Assembly: GCA_934726055.1 (NCBI GenBank)
Contig: CAKVCZ010000003.1
Span: 1-64,000 of the forward strand
From: an uncultured Candidatus Melainabacteria bacterium
Lineage (GTDB): Bacteria > Cyanobacteriota > Vampirovibrionia > Gastranaerophilales > Gastranaerophilaceae
DNA: 64,000 nt
Direction of reading: 5' to 3'
The position numbers and the translations under genes are program-made. The notes below the pieces were generated by a model. It did no database searches. It was not told the DNA's origin and saw only the letters and a program-made list of their open reading frames with translations. Positions 34,021 to 41,872 of the stretch are shown piece by piece. How positions within the stretch are numbered: position 1 is the stretch's first letter; each line of letters begins with the position of its first letter.

Positions 34021-35034
34021 TCACTCACTTATTTTAATATATGCTTTATATACTTTATTAGATATTGTATCATCAAAAGCTTTTTGTGTATCATTTATGT
34101 TAAAAATTGTTGAAATTCCATGAACATTTACTTTACCATCTTTTAAAAGGTTGTATGAATCTTCCAAATCCTTTGGAGATGGTGAATAACTACCGAGAAC
34201 TGTTAATTCTCTGTAATAAATTTCATTATTTGCGTATCCGAAATTTTTTGGAGTGCTTGCAAAAATTAATATTTTTCCACCGCTTCTAACTGTTTTTAGT
34301 GCTAAATCAATAGTCGCATCTGCACCTGATGTCATAAATATTGCATCAGCACCTAAATCATTTGTTTCTGATTTAATAAAATCGACGGTTTTTTGTGTAT
34401 CATTTGAACTAAAAGCTTTAATTCCGACCTTTTTAGCAAGTTCAATTCTATCTTCAATTAAATCGCATCCATATACATCCATTCCAAAAGCTTTTAGCCC
34501 TTGTGCCATAATGAATCCAATTGAACCAAGTCCAATTACAAGAACTTTTGATCCTTCTTTGAGTTCGCAGCGTTTGATGGCTCTAACACAACATCCTAAA
34601 GGTTCGTAAAATGCGATTTCCATATCTGTCAAATTATTTGGAATTAAATGAGCTACGTTTTTCAAATGTTCTTCTGAAAGGTAGATATATTCTGCAAATC
34701 CACCTGGGAAGATATTTGTTTCTTTAAAATGTTTGCACATTGAATAGTTTTTGTTTTGGCAATAAACACATTCAAAACATGGAATATGATGGGAAGAAAC
34801 AATTCTATCGCCGATTTTGAAATTTGTTTCTGAATCAATTTCAACAATTTCACCAACAATTTCATGTCCTAAAACAGTGCCGTCTTTTACAAGATTTTCT
34901 CGATATTTTACAATATCAGAACCGCAAAGTCCGCAACCGCTAACTTTTACGATAGCACCTTTTCTATTATTTAAAGATGGTTTTTCAATTTCTGTTATTT
35001 CAATTTTTCTGTTTTTATAAATTGCTGCTTTCAT
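34021..35034 (-). CDS. Zinc-dependent medium-chain dehydrogenase
   Basis: This 337-aa MDR protein has SGCGLCGSDIVKY (catalytic Cys), GHEIVGEIVEID, the structural-zinc lobe IPCFECVYCQNKNYSMC, and the Rossmann motif VLVIGLGSIGFIMAQGL. It is upstream of, and coupled to, the second dehydrogenase gene. The two proteins are clearly homologous but diverged. TAAAAT ends six bases before the ATG and no ribosome-binding site is seen, as in other leaderless-type starts here. Confidence 0.82.
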   Translation of the reverse strand: MKAAIYKNRKIEITEIEKPSLNNRKGAIVKVSGCGLCGSDIVKYRENLVKDGTVLGHEIVGEIVEIDSETNFKIGDRIVSSHHIPCFECVYCQNKNYSMCKHFKETNIFPGGFAEYIYLSEEHLKNVAHLIPNNLTDMEIAFYEPLGCCVRAIKRCELKEGSKVLVIGLGSIGFIMAQGLKAFGMDVYGCDLIEDRIELAKKVGIKAFSSNDTQKTVDFIKSETNDLGADAIFMTSGADATIDLALKTVRSGGKILIFASTPKNFGYANNEIYYRELTVLGSYSPSPKDLEDSYNLLKDGKVNVHGISTIFNINDTQKAFDDTISNKVYKAYIKISE

Positions 35035-35040
35035 ACTTGG

Positions 35041-35046
35041 ATTTTA
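35041..35046 (-). promoter_or_regulatory. Leaderless -10 element of the dehydrogenase pair
   Basis: On the minus strand TAAAAT (35046-35041) is followed by exactly six bases and the ATG at 35034. The -35 region (CTGCAC) is weak. Confidence 0.45.
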
Positions 35047-35110
35047 ACATAAACTGTAAAATTGTGCAGATAAAATTTACTATGATTTTAAATGTAAAAA
35101 TCGATTTACA

Positions 35111-35440
35111 CTATTTGAATCTTTTGATTATTTGTATCATATCAAAATAGGCATCTATTTCTTCGGCATTAGAAAGGTAGATTTCTTTAATTAATTCATC
35201 TCTTTTTTTATTTTCAATATAACTTAAATTCACTCCAAATTCAGATAAAGGGACTTTCAAAACATCTAATAATCTTAAAAAGCTGTTTAACGCAGGAATT
35301 TGAAGACCTCTTTCAATATTGCTTAAGTTTTTTTCGGTCATACCTATTTTTTCGGATAATTCAGCTTGTGATAGTTTTGCTTTTATCCGAAATTGTTTAA
35401 TCTTTTTGCCTATAAATTCTTTATCTTCATAAAGAAACAT
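35111..35440 (-). CDS. XRE-family helix-turn-helix regulator
   Basis: This 109-aa regulator has an N-terminal Cro/C1-type HTH (about residues 8-65): IGKKIKQFRIKAKLSQAELSEKIGMTEKNLSNIERG. A C-terminal helical tail probably serves in dimer formation. The ATG at 35440 has AGGGA eight bases upstream; an earlier in-frame ATG at 35449 sits on top of that site and is less likely. It is transcribed away from the glycosyltransferase genes, and an operator-like repeat lies between them. Confidence 0.85.
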   Translation of the reverse strand: MFLYEDKEFIGKKIKQFRIKAKLSQAELSEKIGMTEKNLSNIERGLQIPALNSFLRLLDVLKVPLSEFGVNLSYIENKKRDELIKEIYLSNAEEIDAYFDMIQIIKRFK

Positions 35441-35529
35441 GATTATCATTCCCTATTACTTTTATTAAAATATCCCATAAATAATAACTAAATAACCTTA
35501 TACATAATAACTTTTGTTAATAATAGAAA

Positions 35530-35563
35530 TTGACAAGGAGTAATATTTTATTTATACTACTCC
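35530..35563 (+). promoter_or_regulatory. Consensus promoter with inverted-repeat operator before the glycosyltransferases
   Basis: TTGACA (35530-35535), 17 bp, TATACT (35553-35558) is a near-perfect sigma-70 promoter. GGAGTA (35537-35542) and TACTCC (35558-35563) form an inverted repeat with centres 21 bp apart, two helical turns, straddling spacer and -10. A second inverted repeat, AATACT/AGTATT (35572-35577 and 35589-35594), lies in the leader. The neighbouring XRE protein is the obvious candidate repressor. Confidence 0.65.
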
Positions 35564-35625
35564 ATGTATATAATACTTATTAAAAAATAGTATTGTATGT
35601 GTGGATAATAAAGGATATTTAAAAT

Positions 35626-36537
35626 ATGGTAGATATAGCGTTGATTTCAGATAAAAATTTTATAAATCAAGTAATAATTACGATTACTTCGTTGTATCTT
35701 AATTCAAACAAAAATGTTAAATATAATATCTATGTATTGTGCAACGATGTTGACCTTGAAAATCAGCAAAAATTAAAAAGTTATTCAAAAGATAATATTA
35801 ATATTTACACAATAGATGCCCAAGATTATATTAAAGATTTACCGGAATTTAAAAACGGGAATTGGCATGTTAATAAATCAGCTATAATAAAATTTTATTT
35901 GCCTATTATATTTAAAGATTTGGATAAAATATTATATTTAGATAGTGATATTTTGATATTAAAAGATTTAGACGAATTAAATAATATAGATATAAAGGAT
36001 TACTATATTAGTGCGGTTGTAGATGGTTTTACACATATTATAAATAAGGAATACCTGTTAAAACATAAAATTTGTAATAAAGTTTATTTTAATTCAGGAG
36101 TTATGTTATTAAATTTAAAAAAAATGAGCGAGGATAACGTAACTGAAAAGCTTATTGATTATAGAATTAATAATAAAGCATATTGTATGGATCAAGATGC
36201 TCTCAATTTTGTAATGGGAGCAAAATTGAAAAATTTATCTTATAAATATAATTTGCAAATGACAATTTTTGAGAAAAATAAATTTGAAGATTTTTGTAAG
36301 ATATATAATGATTTTTCATCAAAAAATAAAAAAGAAATTATAAAAAATGCATGCATTTTGCATTTTGCGGACGAAAGGAAGCCTTGGATATTCAATAGAG
36401 GGTATTATACAAAATTGTATAAATATTATTACAAGAAAGCCGGTTTGGGAAAATTTTTCCCAAAATGGTGGGAATTAAAGACGTACAGTTTTAGTTTAAG
36501 AAAGATAATTATTATAATAAAAATTTTAATGGGATAA
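35626..36537 (+). CDS. Family 8 glycosyltransferase (LgtC-like)
   Basis: This 303-aa retaining glycosyltransferase of the GT8 family has the metal-binding DxD in ILYLDSDILIL, the conserved VYFNSGVMLLNL, and MDQDALNFV. A later HFADERKPW matches the GT8 C-terminal HxxxxxKPW. Such enzymes add galactose or glucose to LPS or surface glycans. AAAGGAT precedes the ATG. It is 7 bp from the following GT2 gene. Codon use is visibly heavier in ATA, TTA and AAA than in the flanking housekeeping genes, hinting at acquisition. Confidence 0.88.
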   Translation: MVDIALISDKNFINQVIITITSLYLNSNKNVKYNIYVLCNDVDLENQQKLKSYSKDNINIYTIDAQDYIKDLPEFKNGNWHVNKSAIIKFYLPIIFKDLDKILYLDSDILILKDLDELNNIDIKDYYISAVVDGFTHIINKEYLLKHKICNKVYFNSGVMLLNLKKMSEDNVTEKLIDYRINNKAYCMDQDALNFVMGAKLKNLSYKYNLQMTIFEKNKFEDFCKIYNDFSSKNKKEIIKNACILHFADERKPWIFNRGYYTKLYKYYYKKAGLGKFFPKWWELKTYSFSLRKIIIIIKILMG

Positions 36538-36544
36538 ATCAAAT

Positions 36545-37618
36545 ATGGAAAGCACAGAAAAGGTTTCAATAATTTTACCTGTATATAACAGTGAAAAGTT
36601 TATTGAAAGAACACTAAATTCACTAATAAATCAGACTTATAAAAATATAGAAATTTTGTGTATTAATGACGGTTCATCTGATAATTCTTTGAATATATTA
36701 AAAGAATATTCAAAAAAGGATAGTCGCATAAAAGTTTTTACACAAGAAAATTCAGGTCCTGCAAGAGCAAGAAATAAAGGCTTAGAAAATTTTACAGGGG
36801 AATTTTTAATGTTTTGCGATAGTGATGACTGCTATGAAACAGATATGGTTGAAATAATGGTTAAATCGCTCAAAGAAAATGATGTAGATTTTGCTATGTG
36901 TGATGCAAAAGTTATTGTACAAGATAAAGGTGCATCTCACACAAAAAGGTGGCGTACGATAAGGTATCATACTAATATGATTGATAAAGAAAGAATAATC
37001 GAATTAGGTCTATCAGAAAAATACAAAATGAAAGTATTTCTTTGGAATAAAATTTTTAAAGCCAATATAATAAGAAAATATAAGATGTCTTTTCCAAATG
37101 GTTATGAAAATGATGATACTTGTTTTATTGAACAATATATGTTTGCTGCAAAAAAATATTATGCTATAAAAAAACAATTGTATAATTATTTTATTAGAAA
37201 CAATTCAATTATGGATATATTCTATAAAAGAATTGTTCCAAATAAATTGTACGATAAAATAAAAACACTTGAGTATTCGTTTAAATTTTTGCAAAAAAAC
37301 AGGAATTTATTAACAGAAAATAATAAAAAACTTTATTTATGCATTGTTGCTACAAGATTTAAATATTCGTTTATGTTTGATTGTCAAACCGAGGAAGAAA
37401 AACAAAAAGCAAAAGATATAATGTTTGAAATTGTTAAAAAAACATCAGATGAAATTAAGTATCCTAAAATTTTTTATAAGTTGGATAAAATTTCTGTCCA
37501 ACATCTTAACAGATATCTTGAACGTAATTCAGTTGAGAGCATTGCTTTAGGATATAAATATAAAATTAAAGAATTTATACAAAAGATGAGAAAAACATTT
37601 TTTATTTTAAGATTTTAA
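36545..37618 (+). CDS. Family 2 glycosyltransferase
   Basis: This 357-aa inverting GT-A enzyme has VSIILPVYNSEKFIERTLNSLINQT, CINDGSSDNS and the metal site MFCDSDDCY. The N-terminal ~110 residues are the catalytic fold and the rest is a Lys-rich helical domain with no membrane span. It is co-transcribed with the GT8 gene and shares its AT-rich codon use. Together they would extend a surface polysaccharide or LPS core. Confidence 0.88.
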   Translation: MESTEKVSIILPVYNSEKFIERTLNSLINQTYKNIEILCINDGSSDNSLNILKEYSKKDSRIKVFTQENSGPARARNKGLENFTGEFLMFCDSDDCYETDMVEIMVKSLKENDVDFAMCDAKVIVQDKGASHTKRWRTIRYHTNMIDKERIIELGLSEKYKMKVFLWNKIFKANIIRKYKMSFPNGYENDDTCFIEQYMFAAKKYYAIKKQLYNYFIRNNSIMDIFYKRIVPNKLYDKIKTLEYSFKFLQKNRNLLTENNKKLYLCIVATRFKYSFMFDCQTEEEKQKAKDIMFEIVKKTSDEIKYPKIFYKLDKISVQHLNRYLERNSVESIALGYKYKIKEFIQKMRKTFFILRF

Positions 37619-37632
37619 AAAATATTATTCAG

Positions 37633-38247
37633 TTATTCTTTTTCTAAATCTGAAATGTTGAACAAATTATAGCCTTCATAATGATAACTTGTATCAATAC
37701 CTTTCATATAAATTTCTCTATCATTAATCTTATCGGTTAAGGCTTCTTTTAATAAGAATTTAATTTCAATATCTTTAATAGGACTTCTCTCCATAGCAAG
37801 TAGATAATCTTGTTTATTCACCTTACTCCAATCCACAACATTGCCAAGTTCTTTTTTTAGTATACAATCAAGCCAAATTCTTGTCGCTCTGCCGTTACCT
37901 TCTCTAAAAGGATGTGCAATGTTCATCTCTACATATTTTTGTATGATTTCGTCAAAACTGGATTGTGGCATTTTATCGATATTATCTAATGATGCTTGTA
38001 AATACATTACAGGAGCAAATCTAAAATTACCTTTTGCTATATTCAAATCACGAACTTTACCTGCAAAATAGTAAATTTCATTAAACAAATATTGATGTAT
38101 GCTTGCTAAACCTTTAAATGTCCCAATTTCAAAAGTATCTAAAATATTGTTATTAAATAATTCAAGAGCTTTTTTCTTACTAATTCTTTCTTCTTCACGA
38201 GCAAGTTCTGATGAATTACTTATATTTAATTTGTTTTCAAGTGTCAT
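37633..38247 (-). CDS. fic: Fic-domain AMP-transferase, class III (self-inhibited)
   Basis: This 204-aa Fic protein has the complete catalytic motif HPFREGNGRATR (H112 to R123), so AMPylation competence is expected. The C-terminal helix carries S187-Y-H-Y-E191-G192, matching the (S/T)xxxE(G/N) inhibitory motif in the position seen in class III Fic enzymes such as NmFic, which block their own ATP site until the oligomer dissociates. No separate antitoxin gene is needed or seen. I use the ATG at 38247 with a GAGG ribosome-binding site; the reading frame runs 28 codons further upstream through the promoter. Confidence 0.88.
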   Translation of the reverse strand: MTLENKLNISNSSELAREEERISKKKALELFNNNILDTFEIGTFKGLASIHQYLFNEIYYFAGKVRDLNIAKGNFRFAPVMYLQASLDNIDKMPQSSFDEIIQKYVEMNIAHPFREGNGRATRIWLDCILKKELGNVVDWSKVNKQDYLLAMERSPIKDIEIKFLLKEALTDKINDREIYMKGIDTSYHYEGYNLFNISDLEKE

Positions 38248-38262
38248 AATAACCTCAAGGCA

Positions 38263-38296
38263 ATTATAGCATAAAAAATGTACAATAATATGTACA
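38263..38296 (-). promoter_or_regulatory. fic promoter with paired TGTACA sites
   Basis: On the minus strand TGC-TATAAT (38271-38263) is an extended -10 element upstream of fic. Two palindromic TGTACA hexamers (38279-38284 and 38291-38296) separated by 6 bp lie just upstream, where a repressor could block polymerase. Confidence 0.5.
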
Positions 38297-38337
38297 TATA
38301 TCTTGTAAAAAAGTATGTTATAAATCAGCATAAAAGC

Positions 38338-38366
38338 TTGAAATAGTACCTCGAAAAATATATAAT
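38338..38366 (+). promoter_or_regulatory. Leaderless consensus promoter of the 338-aa gene
   Basis: TTGAAA (38338-38343), a 17-bp spacer and TATAAT (38361-38366) are followed by exactly six bases and the ATG at 38373. No Shine-Dalgarno sequence is present. This is the clearest leaderless promoter of the window. Confidence 0.8.
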
Positions 38367-38372
38367 TTGTTT

Positions 38373-39389
38373 ATGATATTTATAAGAAAATTGAGATTTT
38401 TGGATAAAAGTAATGTAAAAAAGATGATTTCTTTTTTAGGTAATGATGAAGCCGAAATGTTTGTGAACAAACTTTTGAGCACATCTTGCAGTGTTTTTCA
38501 TTATTGGCTTCCATTAAGATTTAAATTTCTATCAGAATCTTATGTTCTTGTAGATGATACAGATTTACATGGAATGATATCGGTTGCTCCGGTTAGAGGA
38601 AATCCTTATAAAATAAATATTGTAAAATTATTATTTAAAAAAGATTATTATGATATAGGAAAACAACTTGTAGAATTTATTATTGCAAGATATGGGGCGA
38701 AAGGTGCTCAATCTTTTGTTGTTGCCATTGATGATTCACATGATGAGTTACTAAAATTATTTACCGATGGCTGCGGATTCAGAAAATGTGCATCCGAAGA
38801 GCTTTGGCGTATAGATAAAAATGAAATTACAACGGATATTGCATTAAATAACTTTAGACAATTTAAAAATTCTGATGCACAAGCAGCTGCAATGTTATTT
38901 AATGATTCTCTAATAACTCATTTTAAACCGTCATTATTAAAATCTAAAAATGAATATAAAGATCCGATTTTTGCAGGTTTAACTGATGATACCGAATTCA
39001 AATATATTTTAGAAGATGCAAATTTACAAACAATTATTGCATATTTTTCAATAAAAACTTACGACAACATGAATTATATTGTTGATATAACTGTTTCTAA
39101 CGGGTTTACTCCCGATTATGATTTGATTTTAGGTTTTGCAAAATCTCAAATTATGAAACGTCAAAAAGAATTTACAATGTTTGTTAAATTGAAAAAATAT
39201 GTCCAACATTCTGAAATCCTTGAAGAATATATGAAAAATAAAAACTTTAAATGTGTTCAAAATCAAGTTATCTTGTTTAAAGATTTTTATAAACTAATAA
39301 AACAAGAAATTCCAAACCATGAAGTTGTGTTGTTTACTGAATCTAGCAGTCGTCCTGTTTTCAAAGTTAAACAAGAATTAAATGATTAG
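38373..39389 (+). CDS. Hypothetical protein, possibly tandem GNAT-fold
   Basis: I do not firmly recognise this 338-aa soluble protein. The N-terminus IRKLRFLDKSNVKKMISFL and later segments such as YVLVDDTDLHGMISVAPVRG, GAKGAQSFVVAIDDSHDELLKLFTDGCGFRKCASEELWRI and the second-half TIIAYFSIKTYDNMNYIVDITV look like two acetyltransferase-type (GNAT) folds in a row. The usual acetyl-CoA loop Q/RxxGxG/A is not evident. The promoter places transcription at the ATG 38373; an in-frame TTG at 38367 lies between the -10 box and the predicted start and is unlikely. It converges with the hydrolase gene, ends overlapping by 4 bp. Confidence 0.55.
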   Translation: MIFIRKLRFLDKSNVKKMISFLGNDEAEMFVNKLLSTSCSVFHYWLPLRFKFLSESYVLVDDTDLHGMISVAPVRGNPYKINIVKLLFKKDYYDIGKQLVEFIIARYGAKGAQSFVVAIDDSHDELLKLFTDGCGFRKCASEELWRIDKNEITTDIALNNFRQFKNSDAQAAAMLFNDSLITHFKPSLLKSKNEYKDPIFAGLTDDTEFKYILEDANLQTIIAYFSIKTYDNMNYIVDITVSNGFTPDYDLILGFAKSQIMKRQKEFTMFVKLKKYVQHSEILEEYMKNKNFKCVQNQVILFKDFYKLIKQEIPNHEVVLFTESSSRPVFKVKQELND

Positions 39390-40060
39390 AATTGTAAAGT
39401 TGTTTCAGGTTCCATAATATGATAATTTAAATTGTGGTTTTGTAATCCCATTTCAAAGTTTTTGATATCAACAGAAATTGCATCAAAAGTATTATAATGC
39501 ATTGGAATTGTTATTTTTGCACCAACCCATTTTGCGGCAATAACTGCATGTTCAATATCCATTGTATAAATTCCGCCAACAGGTAAAAGTGCTATATCAG
39601 GTTTGTATAAAACTTTTATCATTTTCATTTCTTGAGTAAGAGAAGTATCACCGGCATGATATAAAGTTACTCCGTTAATTTTAAAAATTATACCGGCAGC
39701 TTCTCCTGCATATTCACCATTTCCGTAAGAACTTGTATGAAAAGCCGGTACAAAAAGTGCTTTACCCCAATCATATTCTATCCAACTGCCAAAGTTTATT
39801 CCATTTGATTTTACACCGTTTCTTGAACAAATATTTGCAAGTTCAAATATAGCAGTAACTGTTGATTGATGATGTTTTGCTATATCAAAAGTGCTTCCTA
39901 AATGGTCAGTGTGGGCATGTGTTACAAAAATATCTGTTATATTGTCTTCTCTGTAATCATAATTCTTACTTGCCTGTAAGTAGGGGTCAATGAGAATAGA
40001 TTGCTTTGATGTTTTTATTTCAAAGCAGCTGTGTCCATGATATTTTAAATCAAATGCCAT
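39386..40060 (-). CDS. Metallo-beta-lactamase-fold hydrolase (UPF0173)
   Basis: This 224-aa metal-dependent hydrolase has the signature THAHTDHLG (HxHxDH), preceded by YHGHSCFEI and ILIDPYL. YHAGDTSL carries the bridging Asp and IPMHYNTF the final His. These match the UPF0173/YtkL group, whose substrate is unknown. The ATG at 40060 has AAGGAG upstream. The gene diverges from ribD, with the two starts 50 bp apart. Confidence 0.88.
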   Translation of the reverse strand: MAFDLKYHGHSCFEIKTSKQSILIDPYLQASKNYDYREDNITDIFVTHAHTDHLGSTFDIAKHHQSTVTAIFELANICSRNGVKSNGINFGSWIEYDWGKALFVPAFHTSSYGNGEYAGEAAGIIFKINGVTLYHAGDTSLTQEMKMIKVLYKPDIALLPVGGIYTMDIEHAVIAAKWVGAKITIPMHYNTFDAISVDIKNFEMGLQNHNLNYHIMEPETTLQF

Positions 40061-40098
40061 TTTAAACTCCTTTTCTTTAAATCTATCATAGTTTTGTG

Positions 40099-40104
40099 TA
40101 AAAT
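40099..40104 (+). promoter_or_regulatory. Leaderless -10 element of ribD
   Basis: TAAAAT ends exactly six bases before the ATG at 40111. No ribosome-binding site or riboflavin (FMN) riboswitch is present upstream. The -35 region is weak. Confidence 0.5.
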
Positions 40105-40110
40105 ACAATT

Positions 40111-41175
40111 ATGGAAAATTATGAAAAATACATGAAAAAATGTTTTGAACTGGCATGTAAGGGTGCAGGTTTTGTATCTCCAAATCCTATGGTTGGCTGT
40201 GTTGTTTTGGATAAGAATGGTGAGGAGATAGCTTGTGGTTATCATCATAAATATGGAGAAAACCATGCTGAACGAGATGCATTGTTAAAATTAGATGATA
40301 AGCAGGCTGAAGGTGGAACATTAATTGTAAATTTAGAACCGTGTTCGCATTATGGAAAAACTCCTCCTTGTGCAGATTTAATTATAGAAAAAGGTATAAA
40401 AAAAGTTGTAATTGCAATGAGGGATGTTAATCCGATAGTTGCGGGTAATGGTATAAAAAAACTTCAAAATGCCGATATAGAAGTTATTGAAGGTGTTTTA
40501 GAATCAGAAGCTAAAGATTTAAATGAAATTTTTATAAAAAATATGACAGAAAAAAAATGTTTTGTTGCCTTAAAAACTGCAACAACTTTGGATGGCAAAG
40601 TTGCAACAAAAACGGGAAGTTCAAAATGGATTACATCAGAAAAATCTCGTCAAAAAGGTAAAGAATTAAGAGCTATTTATGATGCTGTTTTGACAACTTC
40701 ATCAACTGTTTTGGCGGATAATTCGGAATTTAATTGTAAGACTAAAATTTTGTTGGATAGAAAATTGAAATGTGCTTTAGATTTAAAATATTTCAAAACG
40801 GGAAAGATTTATATAGCAACGTGTATTGAAAATCATCCACAAGATAATGAAAATATAAAATATATACAGTGTAAGGAAAAAGATAATAAAATAGACTTAC
40901 AAGATTTATTTTTGAAACTTTTTGAACTAAATATTAAGTCGGTATTCGTTGAGGCGGGTGGTAAACTTAATGGCGAATTAATTGATAAGGATTTAGTTGA
41001 TAAGATTTATCATTTTATTGCACCAAAAATTATTGGTGATAATTCAGCAAAAAGTTCTTATGAGGGTCGTGATATTTTAGATATAAATGATAGCAAACAA
41101 TTTGATTTAAAATCAAGTGAAATAATAAATGGGGATATTTTATTGGTTTATAAATCAAATAAAAATGGCTTGTAA
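40111..41175 (+). CDS. ribD: Bifunctional pyrimidine deaminase/reductase RibD
   Basis: This 354-aa enzyme performs two early steps of riboflavin synthesis. The N-terminal deaminase has the zinc site NHAERDAL and EPCSHYGKTPPCADLI. The C-terminal reductase begins at about residue 150 (CFVALKTATTLDGKVATKTGSSKWI) and ends with VEAGGKLNGELID. Other rib genes are absent nearby except ribF at 30.9 kb. A hairpin terminator overlaps the stop codon. Confidence 0.93.
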   Translation: MENYEKYMKKCFELACKGAGFVSPNPMVGCVVLDKNGEEIACGYHHKYGENHAERDALLKLDDKQAEGGTLIVNLEPCSHYGKTPPCADLIIEKGIKKVVIAMRDVNPIVAGNGIKKLQNADIEVIEGVLESEAKDLNEIFIKNMTEKKCFVALKTATTLDGKVATKTGSSKWITSEKSRQKGKELRAIYDAVLTTSSTVLADNSEFNCKTKILLDRKLKCALDLKYFKTGKIYIATCIENHPQDNENIKYIQCKEKDNKIDLQDLFLKLFELNIKSVFVEAGGKLNGELIDKDLVDKIYHFIAPKIIGDNSAKSSYEGRDILDINDSKQFDLKSSEIINGDILLVYKSNKNGL

Positions 41176-41194
41176 ACTTACAAGCCATTTTTGA
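41161..41194. terminator. Bidirectional terminator after ribD
   Basis: TGGCTTGTAA and TTACAAGCCA form a perfect stem, flanked by AAAAA on the left and TTTTT on the right. It contains the ribD stop codon and also faces the convergent 134-aa gene. Confidence 0.85.
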
Positions 41195-41210
41195 ATATGT
41201 TAAAAACTAA

Positions 41211-41615
41211 CTATGCCATAATGTTTAATGGTTTTCTGGCACTTGCTTCAACTTTAGCATCACCAAAGTATGCTCTTGCTTGTTTTTCGAATTCAACTTG
41301 ATCTAAAGCATCTTTAGCTGCTTGGTAGCGAGCTTCCATTGTTTTTGCGTGGCTTTCATCAACCTTTTTGTCTCCAAAATGAGCTCTTGCTTGTTTTTCA
41401 AAGTCGCTCATTTCAGTTCTGCTAGCATCAACTTTAGCATCACCAAAGTAAGCTCTTGCTTGACGTTCAAAATCTACTTGGTCAAATGCATCTTTAGCTG
41501 CTTGGTAACGTGCATCTAATGTTTTACGATGGCTTTCATCAACTTTTTTGTCTCCAAAACGAGCTCTTGCTTGTGCTTCGAAACTAGCTGCTGAACTTGA
41601 AAAACCTACTGACAT
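41211..41615 (-). CDS. Small internally duplicated protein of unknown function
   Basis: I do not recognise this 134-aa protein. It is built from two 60-residue units (12-71 and 72-131), each with two copies of FExQARAxFGDxKVxxS (starting at 12, 49, 72 and 109). The first copy of each unit is followed by a helical linker ARYQAAKDAxDQV. No signal peptide, membrane span or cysteine is present; it is charged and probably helical. AAGGAGA before the ATG is strong, and codon use (GCT, CGT, AAA) looks like that of a well-expressed gene. It diverges from rubrerythrin across 257 bp. Confidence 0.75.
   Translation of the reverse strand: MSVGFSSSAASFEAQARARFGDKKVDESHRKTLDARYQAAKDAFDQVDFERQARAYFGDAKVDASRTEMSDFEKQARAHFGDKKVDESHAKTMEARYQAAKDALDQVEFEKQARAYFGDAKVEASARKPLNIMA
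41223..41582 (-). repeat. Tandem 180-bp duplication inside the 134-aa gene
   Basis: Two units of 180 bp encode the 60-aa repeats. Stretches such as AACTTTAGCATCACCAAAGTA recur with a period of exactly 180 bp (41250 and 41430), so the DNA copies are still close. The end of the second unit has diverged. Confidence 0.75.
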
Positions 41616-41872
41616 AAAAATTTTCTCCTTATACTAAATGTAATTTCCACTTCCTTGACTACATAAAGCATCCTGAAAATAAAAATTGACATGGTTTTAG
41701 CATGGTTTTTACAAAACTTTACAATATGTTTTTGTTAGTAAAAAATTAATAAGGGTTGAAGTTTTATTTTATCTTCATTTTCGGCTTTTATACTTTTGAT
41801 TTCTTATTGGGTAATATAATTTTCTGGTATTTGTTGTTATTATTCTAAAAAACAAGAGGAAAGGAGAATATA
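41616..41872. other. Intergenic region between the repeat protein and rubrerythrin
   Basis: This 257-bp divergent, non-coding region holds TTGACA (41686-41691), a short direct repeat CATGGTTTT (41690-41698 and 41701-41709), and TATAAT (41815-41820), which could serve rubrerythrin. I see no clear PerR- or Fur-type operator and no stable RNA fold. Confidence 0.35.

Noticed and set aside
38248..38331. Longer Fic protein with 28 extra N-terminal residues
   Set aside because: The extra codons run across the promoter and TGTACA sites and give a Cys/Ile/Tyr-rich segment unlike Fic proteins. The ATG at 38247 has a GAGG site and begins the family's TLENKL sequence.
40061..40110. FMN riboswitch before ribD
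   Set aside because: Only about 50 bp separate ribD from the divergent hydrolase start, the conserved riboswitch helices are absent, and the promoter predicts a leaderless transcript.
41223..41582. CRISPR-like or mobile repeat
   Set aside because: The 180-bp repeats lie in frame inside one coding sequence and encode a protein repeat. There are no short repeats with unique spacers and no inverted ends.
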